In this document: positions 47,518 to 57,279 of the stretch, in pieces | Position numbering within the stretch: position 1 is the first letter of the stretch | Layout: every line of letters begins with the position of its first letter | DNA from: Immersiella caudata | Lineage: Eukaryota; Ascomycota; Sordariomycetes; Sordariales; Lasiosphaeriaceae | Direction: 5' to 3' | Assembly: GCA_030512335.1 (NCBI GenBank) | Contig: JAULSU010000006.1 | Coordinates: 372,001-436,000, forward strand | DNA: 64,000 bases | Notes under the pieces: model-generated | Told to the model about the DNA's origin: nothing | The model's database searches: none | The model's input: the letters and a program-made list of their open reading frames with translations, nothing else | Position numbers and translations under genes: made by a program

Positions 47518-48255
47518 TTAATACGACCCCTTCCCCCTCAACCTAGCCCTAGCCTCCCACAACACCCTCAACTCCCTCACCTCCCTCCCAATCTCCCCCC
47601 TCCCCTCATACCAACTCCTCTCCCTCTCCCTCCTCCCCTCCCCCCCTTCTTCCCGCATAGCCACCATCCTCTCATAGCACTCCTCGCACATGCCGTGGTA
47701 TTTCCCCTCGGGTATCCCCAAGCTGCAAATCGGGCACCAAAAGTCTTGGAAGCAGCCTTTGCATAGGCCGTAGCCGTTATGTGGTTGTTGTTCGTAGCGG
47801 CAGGAGGGGTTGTGACATGCGCCGTTGGGGAGTTTGTAGAAGACGGAGGCGATGTCGGTTGTTATTTGGAAGGGCTTTTGTTGGGGTTTGGGGGGTTGAT
47901 GTTTTTTCCAGGGGGAGAGGGCGAGTTCGGATACGGGTTGGGTGGACGAGGACGAGGATGAGGATGAGGGGTATTTTTGGTGGGAGAAGGGGGGTTTGGA
48001 TTGTGAGGTTTGGGGTTTCGGTTTGAGGTAGCGGATGCCAGTGATGCGAGCCCAGCCTGAACCTGGGTAGGCTGCTGTTCGTTGGTGGTTCATTTTGGGG
48101 GTTCTGGGAGAAATTTGGGCGGAGAAAGGAGGGAAGAGAGTAAGAGAGGAAAGGGGTTTGGATCTGGCGCGGGGGACTTGCGATGGTTTTGTAGGTTCGG
48201 TTAGCGACGAGGATGGGCCGATGTTGCGTTTTGCTGGTAAACTTTGATCAGCCAC
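47518..48255 (-). CDS. Small cysteine-rich putative zinc-binding protein
   Basis: Single exon of 245 residues. The N-terminal half is basic and Ser/Pro-rich low complexity (includes a run of eight Ser). Residues about 147-200 hold a compact Cys cluster: ACHNPSCRYE, GLCKGCFQDF, WCPICSLGIPEG, GMCEECYERM. These make eight or nine cysteines in CxxC-type pairs, as in treble-clef or RING-like zinc folds. The C-terminal 45 residues are highly charged (Arg/Glu) and likely helical. No signal peptide. It resembles small Pezizomycotina proteins of unknown function; a protein-interaction role is a guess from fold type only. Confidence 0.65.
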   Translation of the reverse strand: MADQSLPAKRNIGPSSSLTEPTKPSQVPRARSKPLSSLTLFPPFSAQISPRTPKMNHQRTAAYPGSGWARITGIRYLKPKPQTSQSKPPFSHQKYPSSSSSSSSTQPVSELALSPWKKHQPPKPQQKPFQITTDIASVFYKLPNGACHNPSCRYEQQPHNGYGLCKGCFQDFWCPICSLGIPEGKYHGMCEECYERMVAMREEGGEGRRERERSWYEGRGEIGREVRELRVLWEARARLRGKGSY

Positions 48256-49091
48256 TTTGGGGGATTTTGGTCATCCATCTCCGCAATGCCAGCGGGAGGC
48301 GTTGCGTGTGGCGTCGCATTGAGAGGTCCGCTTGTGCTGTCTGCGGTCCCTGTGAGGTGAGGCGTTTCGGCGATTCTGTGTTAAATGCATCAAAGCCACT
48401 TGACTGTGATGGAAATATGACTCCGGGTAAAAAGTCGTCTCGGATTGTTGTATGGTTGCGACAGGTCCCCTTCGACGGGGTCTGTTTTTAGTAGATGAAC
48501 GCGTAAATTGTCCCCATGTAAGGTGCCTTAACTGAAGTTACGTGTTTGCCATACTCCAGAACACCCCTTGTTACAAAAATGGTATTGCACAGCTGTTGGA
48601 CAACAGAGAGTGTGATTGGCCAGATTGGCCTCACGAGCCAGAACACAGGGATGAGGGTTTCAGGGGGTGCAACAAGGGAATGTCAATTTCTCCGATTTCA
48701 CCCCCGGTGCACCCTTTTATAGCATCATTTGAAAGATGCCAGTAGCTAAAAAGAAAGTCTGGAACTGGCATCATGTTGCTCTCGTTTTCGCGTCGAGCTG
48801 CTCCTGTGCCCGATTCCCCGTCGACTGCGGTGCCCCACTTTTCTCCCGTCAGCCTTGTAAGTGATTGCGCCACAGCCTCACAATGCCAACCAGCCTTGAA
48901 GTTCATTGAAATCATCGATAGTGTTATGACTAGCTACCTACCTACCCTGGGTCTCTAGTCCAAGTCAATACACAAACCCTGTTTACCCAAGGTATTGAAG
49001 CGAAGGGCACTGCCCAGCAGCGTCCTTCTGCCTACCTACACCAGCCGTAACTCCTTGGGACTGGAACAGCCCCGAGGTCCTTGGCCGTAGT
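48256..49091. other. Intergenic region
   Basis: About 840 bases. Contains short ACCTA-type repeats near 48930-49045 but no credible gene. The first part is presumably the promoter of the cysteine-rich protein at 47518-48255. Confidence 0.45.
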
Positions 49092-49631
49092 TCAATCATC
49101 GAGACCTGCACGTTTCCCGTCCCAAAAGTACCTCCGTGATCTCCTCCAGCACGCCTTACATCTGAGCTCCACGGGTCCCTCAGCCTTGGGTTTCTCTCCT
49201 CTCGGGTTTGGAGTGCGCTGTCCGTCGCAGTTCAAGCCATCCTTCGCGCACGTGTCGCACCCCGTGCAAGGATCCTGAGCAACTGGGTGATCTGGGAGAA
49301 GCTTTTCGTCCCAGGTGCATGTGACGTTATCTTCATCGCATCGTCCGCACCTACCCTATGCCAGGAGTTGTGTGAGTGAGGTGGCTTACCAGGTTCGCGG
49401 TTGAGATGTGCTCGTGGTATGGGAGCGAGGTACGAGGCGTGATATTGGTGTAGAAGCGAGATGTGATATGTGTGTCTCGCGATCAGAAAGCTGCGCTTGG
49501 AGGGAAACGATGGTCGATGGCGAAGAACAGCCGTCTTTTGAAGCTAGCGCTTCAGCACCACCCGGCGAGGTGAAGGCTACCCACTCGGTCAACAATAGGC
49601 CTGCCTTGAACACATTGAATAGCCCCAGCAC
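49092..49631 (-). CDS. Cysteine-rich protein, incomplete gene model (start not found)
   Basis: A minus-strand exon at 49350-49092 encodes about 86 residues with paired cysteines: WCGRCDEDNVTC, PCTGCDTCAKDGLNC and RCKACWRRSRRYFWDG, ending at a TGA. It joins in the same frame to an upstream open segment (49631-49390) through a short 39-nt intron (GTAAGC...GTAG). The upstream segment has no ATG, so a further 5' exon is needed or the gene is broken; no convincing start was found. The CxxC pairs resemble a zinc-binding fold, and CAKDGLNCDG recalls part of a Zn2Cys6 cluster, but the full six-cysteine spacing is not present. It lies just upstream of the broken HET gene on the opposite strand. Confidence 0.4.
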
Positions 49632-50140
49632 TCAGCACTTCAGATGACATTTCGTGATTCACTTGTTGGGGAGGTCATAGGTTTAGAGCGCCTGGTGTCT
49701 TTTACCTGCTATCTTGTCTCAGCAACCTGGAAGGTCAGGCTCTTCGTCGCGGATGTACCCCCCTGCCACTGAGAGGATTGCCATGGAAAAGGCTGCCACA
49801 ACCAAAAGAGACACAGATGCGATTTTAACATTGAAGCAATGATGGCACCGCACATTAGGTGGTGGCATTCTCACATCCGCACCAGACAACTCTATGAGAT
49901 ACCCTAGCTTTTTACGTCAGCCCAGGGACTCTTGGTCGGCAACGACCCAGTCTGGTGGTACGAGGAAATTACCTGGACCTCGTGAGTGATCAACACAGCC
50001 CCACCCTCAGGCAGCCGGCTCTCTATTTTCCTCTCATTCAAAAGCCATCCTCGGCCAAAACTCGCAGTGCACCCCGCACAAGTCTCGAAACAAACACGTT
50101 CTCGTCAACAACTCGGAGCGATGGCAGTGTATGAGAACCC
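49632..50140. other. Intergenic region
   Basis: About 500 bases between divergent genes. No gene or repeat seen. Confidence 0.4.
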
Positions 50141-52639
50141 ATGGTTATGGACCGTGAGCGAGGGCTCGATTTGCACGAGTGCCAAAGATTGCCACCGAGT
50201 TTATTTGTCCTAGGCTCTACCACATCACATCGCCTCTTTGGTGGCGCCAGAGGTGCGTCCAAGTTGCGACAGGGCGTTCAAAGCGGCTGCCGACTTTGCG
50301 TCACCATTTTCGATGCCCTGCGAGCTGGACCACGTTCTGACGAGTTAGCGCTCGACCGAGAAGGCGTTGTGCTCAAAAGCGAATGGTCCCTCTTGAAGGA
50401 GCCGAAACATTCGACCAACGGCAGCAGCTTTACCGCCATCAACCGGAATCGGCACTTGATGGAAGCTTTCCTTGCTTTGCAGTCCCGTGAGGGCAAATCT
50501 TCGACAATGTCACTTCGCGGCAGCAAGTTCAAATCCCCGCCCCTTCTCACGCTCACTTGGGGAAGTTCCCAATCTCGGTCTTTAAGATTCAACGTGAGCG
50601 AAACGACAAGCAAGGGCAAAACCAAGAGCTCAAAGTTCAGGACGTCCTGGGACAACTACAAGAACAGCGACTTTGAAGTTGTTCACCCAGACAAAGCTGT
50701 TGGGCGTCCAGCACCTGTGTCGCCAAAAGCCAACTCGACCAAAAACATGGAGCTTCTAAACGACTGGCTGGACGAGTGTCAACACTCCCAAAACCACCGC
50801 GACTGCAGCGTTGACGGTGACAGATTAGACCTGAACGACTTCAGGTTGCCGAAACGGCTCCTCTGTTGTCAGGAAAACTCCGTCCGCCTCGTCGATTCAG
50901 TCGATATCCCACGCAAGCCAGATGGATACGGACCGCCGTATGCCGCCCTCACCTATTGCTGAGACGACAACCCGTTCATCAAGACGGTCAAGACAAACAT
51001 CGCCGAATTCCAGCGGGAGATCAAGATTGACGATTTGCCTCTGACGTTCCGGCACGCCATCGAGATCAACCGAGCCATCGGGGTTTCATACATCTGGATA
51101 GATGCGTTGTGCATTGTACAGGACGATGATGACGACAAGACAACGCAGCTCATCATGATGGATTTAATATACTCGATGGCGATATGCTTGATCTCGGCCT
51201 CGGCGTCCCCCAGCGCTCTGGCAGGATGCTTCTACGATCACCTTCCTAACCAAGACCATCGTTTTAACCCCTTCACCCTCACAGCTGCAGTCGATAAAGT
51301 CACCAGCGTCGCAGTCTTGATCTAACCTTATCTCGCAGACTGGGGCAACGCGGTGACCGATGGGCCGGTGCGTTCTCGCGGCTGGTGCTTCCAAGAGCGG
51401 CAGCTGGCCAAGCGGATCATATATTTTACCAACACTCGCATCATATGGGAATGCCGAACCGCAGTGGCATCCGAGGATCGCCCTGCGATGATCCCCTTGG
51501 AGACGGTCAAATCACTCTTCCCTTCGAACTGGCCCTTTCGTCTCACGATCGACCATCCTGCCATTGCGCGACACGGCCAGCGGTGGCTGAGCCTCCGGAA
51601 CCCTATTAGAACCCAGCCGTGGGACGAACACTGGTGTCGCTTGGTCGAGGAATATTCAGCGAGAATACTCCGCCGGCCAGAGGATCGTTTTCCTGCGCTT
51701 GCCGGACTGGCAGCGCACGTGGGGCTTCAGCTAGCGTTGGACTACAACACACCGGAAGACTCACACTACCTAGCGGGAATATGGAAAGATGACTTGGCCA
51801 TGGGGCTTGCCTGGTTCCCGGCGAGTTCATCCCGTCAGTCAGTGCAGACAGGTCAGAGGTGGCCGTTACCCCTGAGAAGCTCCGGCGGCCAGTCTATCGG
51901 AGAAGACGCACTACTCGAGGATTGGCTGCCTTCATGGTCATGGGCTGCGCACCCCGGTGCCGTCCGGTACCACTACCTGGGCGGTATCACCGACGTCCCA
52001 GAACTCGACAACAGAATGATCCATGTCAGAGCCAGACAAGCACGGCAACCGCCTTGCTTCTCCCCGTTTCAGGTCACGCATCAATCAATCCACCACGTCC
52101 AGCCCAACTTCCGCCTCGGGCCCGTCTCGGGCGGCTACATTAGCGTCACCAGCCAGATGGCCGTCACTCGCCTGTCGGAAAACTACAGAGTCAACCCACC
52201 CGAAGACACAAAACCCCTCCCCCGACCAAAGCTATACTCCATGTACGGAGTCCCACCCTCATCTCTACTTTCCGTCATCTTTGGACGTCGACGGCCCATC
52301 ACCGCAGAAGGAATCATCTTCTTTGACGTTGACCCTTCTGCTCTACCGCCCGAGACGGAGATATTTTGTCTGCGGTTGGGCACCGGCTTCAGCATCTTTT
52401 CGGACGCGGGCGGCGCTGTTGACTTTGGACTTGCGCTCGTGCAAGCGGATAACGTATTCGAGACGGACTTGTTCGCCGCTGAGGTGGTGACGACTTTTGG
52501 GCTTGGCCGCGTGTTTGGCGAGCTGGGGCTTGTGCAGCGGCCTGTCCCAAAGCTGAGGAGGGTGGGGATGTTTGAAGTCGATATATGGAATACGCATTGG
52601 ACGAATCACGCGACGGAGGTGACGGTTCTTCTCATTTGA
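50141..52639 (+). pseudogene. HET-domain protein gene, inactivated by two nonsense codons
   Basis: One frame runs from 50141 to 52639 and would encode about 830 residues. It is broken only by TGA at 50960-50962 and TAA at 51323-51325. The first stop falls inside the first HET signature: YAALTYC is followed by the stop exactly where the conserved Trp of the YCWG block belongs. The second HET block (VSYIWIDALCIVQDDDDD) and the third (RSRGWCFQERQLAKRIIYFT) lie in the same frame downstream, as does a C-terminal region of about 350 residues. The N terminus has CQRLPPSLF and SGCRLC, typical of HET genes of the LCRxC type. Because everything else is open and conserved, inactivation must be recent. 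The TAA could derive from CAA by one C-to-T change. The intact 51353-52639 segment might still be translated. Confidence 0.82.
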
Positions 52640-52681
52640 AAATCGGAGGTGGTGTTTGTTTACGAAGAGCATCGCAATAAG

Positions 52682-53155
52682 ATGGACAAGTGGGTCATCG
52701 CCGAGGACTCCAACAACATCCGCTGCCGACTGTACATGACTCTCGTCACCGGTGGCGCTGCCCTCATCCTCTGCGGCGGACTTTGCGTTCCCTTCACCGT
52801 CCGAAACAGCATCCCCGGCGGGGACCCCTTCCAGCTCGCCACTTTCACCTGGGGTTTTCACCGCTTTCCTAGTCCTACTCGCCAAATCACGCTACGTGAG
52901 CGACTGGCCGTGGAATCACTTCCCCCACGGCCGCATCGCATGCAAGAGCGTTTTAGATGTCCGGGAAGTAACGCGCGTGAACGCGCCGGTGATACTCACG
53001 TACCTCCTGCACCGGAAGCGAGACACGATGGAGGTTTGGTTTCAGCTAAGAATCAAGAAGCGCTGAATAGGAATAAGGTCTTTCGGCTGAAGGAAGAAGT
53101 GTTTTGGTGGAAGGAGATCATTGGCGTGTACGTGCATGATTATTTCTTTCCTTGA
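52682..53155 (+). pseudogene. Frameshifted membrane-protein relic next to the HET pseudogene
   Basis: A frame opening with MDKWVIAED at 52682 contains a hydrophobic segment (LYMTLVTGGAALILCGGLCV). After LATFTW at 52851-52854 (GGGG) the likely continuation, FTAFLVLLAKSRYVSDWPWN, is in the next frame and runs to a stop at 53066. One extra G explains the change. The segment RLKEEVFWWKEIIGVYVHDYF at 53083-53150 looks protein-like in the first frame, so a second shift may be present. This resembles the two-transmembrane tail of uncharacterised fungal proteins. It begins 43 bases after the HET stop. Confidence 0.5.
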
Positions 53156-53216
53156 GGTATTTCAAAATCAAAACCCATTGCTCCTTGTTTGGGGAGCTAC
53201 TATAAACCTCAAGTCT

Positions 53217-56200
53217 CTACGGCCCTCCCATAACTCCTTGCTGTTTATTAGCTGGTGTCATAATCCCCTTCGCCCCATCTTCATCCATCAATGCTTTCCT
53301 GACTCTATCCAGCTTCCAAGCCGAACCGACTTGAGAAACCCACTCAACAGGACGTTTGTTCCTGTGACACCTCGAGCTGATATCAGCACCGTGCGACAGT
53401 AGTGTTCCAAGAACACCACGCTTATCACCATACTCATATTTGTTGGAGGCAGCGAGACTAAGAGGAGTCCGCCCTTCATTATCGGCCGTCTCTACGTTTG
53501 CACCGTGGGCGAGCAACGACTCAACCATCTTAACGGGTCCCCAAGTCAGAATGGTATGGCTAAGCAGGGCTCGTTCTTCCCGATCGACTGCCTTGATGTT
53601 TGCGGCGTGGGCGAGCAACGACTCAAACATCTTATCGGATCTCTCACTCAGAACGGCAATGCTAAGCGGGGTTCGTCCTTCCTGATCTACCGCCTCTGTA
53701 TTTGCGCCGTGGGAGAGTAGTAACTCCACAACGGGATAGATCCCATGTTGAACGGCAAGGCTAAGCGGGGTTCGTCCTTCCTGATCTACCGCCTCTGTAT
53801 TTGCGCCGTGGGAGAGTAGTAACTCCACAACGGGATAGATCCCATGTTGAACGGCAAGGCTAAGCGGGGTCCGTCCTTCCCGATCGACTGCCTCGGTGTT
53901 TGCGCCGTGGGCGAGCAACGACTCAACCATCTTAACGGGTCCCCAAGTCAGAACGGCAAGGCTAAGCGGGGTTCGTCCTTCCCGATCGACTGCCTCGGTG
54001 TTTGCGCCGTGGGAGAGTAGTAACTCCACAATGGGATAGATCCCATGTTGAACGGCAAGGCTAAGCGGGGTTCGTCCTTCCTGATCTACCGCCTCTGTAT
54101 TTGCGCCGTGGGAGAGTAGTAACTCCACAACGGGATAGATCCCACTTAGAACGGCGACGCCAAGCAGTGTTCGTCCAACCTCGTCAACTACTGGTTCCGT
54201 GTTCGCGCCATGTGAGAGCAACTCCTCAATGGCACCACACTCACAAACCGACGGCCATCGAACCGTTGCACGCACAGCCAGTACCAAAGGCGTATCACCG
54301 TGGCCGTCGGTAGCCTCGATGTCTGCTCCATGTTTTAGGAGCTCGTGCACCATAGCCCTGTTGGACCGTTCGGCTGCCTGGTGCAGCAAAGTCGGGTTAT
54401 TTCCGAAACGGCAGACATGCTGCAGTGCCCCTAGCTCAAGCAGAAACTTCGTGGAGTCTTGTAAAGAGTCTTGTACAGACTCGATCAACGCCTTTGCCAC
54501 GTCCGCACCGCTGGCACCATCGTCGATAAACAGTTGGGCGATGTCCCGGGGGCCGTCGCACCTGGAGGCCGCCGCGTGCCTGAACAGTGCTGGGTACATG
54601 TGGTTCATGTTGACCGCCCCTACTTCTCGAACATGGCTGAGTAGTATTTTGATGATATAAAGTGAGCCATGATTGATAGCCTCCTTGAAAGTATGCTCTG
54701 CTTCAACCCTTTCTTGTATTGGCATCAAAGAGAGAAGGATCTGTAAAACGCCAACATTGCGCTCCCGTATGGTCCTTATGCGAAGTTCGTGTTGCTTTTC
54801 GGGTGTGATGCCCATGAACTGTGTCTGCTGTTTTGTCGAATGTATCACATTACCCCTGGCCCCCAGGTCATTCATCAGCAGGAGCTCTAGGACCCTTTGG
54901 CCTGTTCCGCGGTCGGGGTTGGTGATGCACGATCGACACACGGCTTCCGTAATCCGGTATGGCCCTCCGAACTTATGAAAACGGGCGACGACCTCGGGCC
55001 CACAGCCAGAATTTCCTGCAGCGGCTGCAATGGCTCTCTCGGTAATTATTGCGCAATCCAGGTGATCTGAAAGTGCCTCCAATATCTTTGCACCTATTCT
55101 CTGATTCTGAGCCACGGCGATCACTACCTCCTCCGTGACCGGAAAACAAAGGGTTTGGTCGTGACGGCCAAGGAGGAATTTGACCACTTCATCGCCCCCT
55201 AATTCGTTTTTTGCCGCTTCTTCCATGAGTGTCGGTTTCATCAATTGCAGCATCTCGGTCTCCACATGCGGTAGTAATACCTCAACCAGGATCCTTCCTT
55301 TCCGTTCATTTCGTGCCGCGCTTCGTAATGTCGACGGATGTATGGCCACCGTGGGATACGTCGTTAAAATGTGCATTGCCGCTCTGTCACCTGATTCTTC
55401 GTCTTGGGCTGCTGCTTCAAGAGCAGCATCTGTGAAAAATGGCATGCGATTGCATAGATCTCGCACGGTAGCTGGCCTTGAGCTGAGCGGCTTGACACGG
55501 AAGAGGAACTCGAATACGGCCTCTGCAACCTCGCGTTCGTCTTTGGTGTAGTTTGGCCGAATGCAGTTGATGGCGTCTGATGAAATGCCGAGGAGAGCGT
55601 ATATCAAAATCCCGAGGGTCTGTGGCATCGCTCGTTCTGAATGTGCGCAAAAGCGTGCAGAGGTCTCGCTTTCCGCTGAACCATGAGTCCTTCCTGAGGA
55701 GCCCAGGCATCATGTCCAAGACCGCTTGAGTGTGGGGCTTTGGCTCTAGGCCCATGAGAAATGGCGCGATCGTAAACACACGGGCGGATACTGAGTCCTT
55801 CCCGCAGCAGACTATAGCAGCCTGTGAGTTTGCCACCTCTTGCAGAATCCAAATTCGCTTGAACCAAGGGCGGTCCATCAACTGCTCTAATCCTTTGCGT
55901 TCCATCGCCGGATGACTGTTACGTTTGTTGCTGACCGACTTCCACGAATCCATCCACTGCTCTGGCGTCCAAGCCCTGCATGGACGACCCCTAGAATTAT
56001 CCTGAAGAGCCCTAAGAGCATCAAAACAGAACTTCGTCCAATATGTCGAAGGACCAAGCCAGTAGAGAACCTGGGCGGCTTCCCTGTAGATGTCGCCCAT
56101 GTGTTCGACTTGGTGTCCCTGCTCAAGTTTATTAGCCTGGTCGATACATAAGGCGTCTACCCAAATGACACGATCTTGGCTCGGCGACTGCAAGTGCTGC

Positions 56201-56448
56201 AAAGCTTCATAGAGGTTCTTCGTGATTCGGAACGGCCTGTCGTTGATGTTGATGACATACTTCGCCTCAGGGGAGCCCCAGACGTACGAGAGCGCCTCGT
56301 AGGAAATGGCGACTTCTCTTTGGCGAACCCATGCCTGGAATATTTCACAATGAATCCCACAGCCCTTCCCTTTCAGCAACCGGAGCAGCCGAAACGCAGG
56401 ACCGCCAAGGTCGATCGGGTCGTGCACAAAGTGCTGCTGGACATCCAT
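53217..56448 (-). CDS. HET-domain protein with ankyrin repeats, one-base frameshift
   Basis: The N-terminal frame (56448 downwards) carries a HET domain at about residues 46-205: YEALSYVWGSPEA, VIWVDALCIDQANKLE, QVLYWLG and RPWFKRIWILQEVA. At ATDPRD (plus positions 55606-55609, four A; T4 on the coding strand) the expected continuation, IYALLGISSDAIN, is one base out of frame. It then stays open to the stop at 53217. The second part has about six repeats of roughly 32 residues (54.9-55.5 kb), each ending like AA.N...G..V...LL. About eight ankyrin repeats with EGRTPLSLAV and LLSHGANTEAVD motifs follow; several copies are nearly identical in DNA. An intact protein would be about 1080 residues: a HET cell-death effector fused to a repeat sensor. 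The shift may be real or a homopolymer error. Confidence 0.8.
53681..54177 (-). repeat. Tandem 99-bp ankyrin-coding repeats
   Basis: Units of 99 bp (33 residues). Copies at 53681-53779 and 53780-53878 differ at a single base. Further copies at about 53980-54078 and 54079-54177 share long identical blocks. A 102-bp variant unit (LTWGPVKM) lies between them. Confidence 0.9.
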
Positions 56449-57279
56449 GTTGGCGTGAAGTCGACGACGATGGTTGCACGGATGAAATGAGGGGAGAATG
56501 CGATGCGGGTCATTAAACCCCTCCCAATTGCCAAGCCCATTGGGCCCCTATGCAGAAGCTCTGCTGCTGCCTCAGCGCTCGGTGAGGCTGCATCTGAAGT
56601 TGGACGGCCATTGGGAGCTTGGCCTGGAGCCTGACTTGGCTCCAGTTTCGAGGAGGCTGACCAGAGGGTAAACCTGGGAGGACAGAAGCCCCAAGGGCTA
56701 CGTGAAATCAGACCCTTGGATTAGATTTCAGAGAGTGCAATTGTCCTTTTCGGTGACGTGAATGAGATGAGAGGTTTCCACGGAACTGATCAGCAACAGG
56801 ACCTTCGTGCCTAGCCGCCACCGTGCTCACCCCATGTTTTTGCTAGATTTCTGCGCAGACAGGACATGGAAGGAGCGTCTCACCCTATGTATCTGAGAAT
56901 TTCTTGCGCACCGCTCATTTCGAACTCCTCTTCTCTTCTTCTTTCCTTCTTTAGCGACATGCCGGCCCTTCCTTTACCCCTCTAGTTCGAGAGACCAGCC
57001 TGCTGCCACAATTCAAACCGCTACCACGCCGCCACCGCCAAGATGAAATCTTAGTAAAAACCAAAATGCGTCCATTCGGCCTCGGGTTTCTTTTTGCCCT
57101 TATCTTCCTTATCTCTGCCACACTTGCCGACTGGGAGTCGGATGGGGTATCTGCCCGGTCATTTCACGTGGCCGATGGCCTGTCATGGCGGACGCGACCC
57201 GATGCCCTCACCCGACGTCGTTGCAACATTCTTCACTCCATCCTCCAGTATTCCTGTTCCCGGATCGCAGCCATTCACT
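56449..57279. other. Intergenic region
   Basis: About 830 bases between divergent genes. A short frame at 57066 starts with a signal-peptide-like MRPFGLGFLFALIFLISATLA but soon becomes low quality; it is not called as a gene. Otherwise nothing seen. Confidence 0.45.

Noticed and set aside
53681..54177. 99-bp repeats as a CRISPR array or satellite
   Set aside because: The units are contiguous, code for ankyrin repeats in frame and are not separated by unique spacers.
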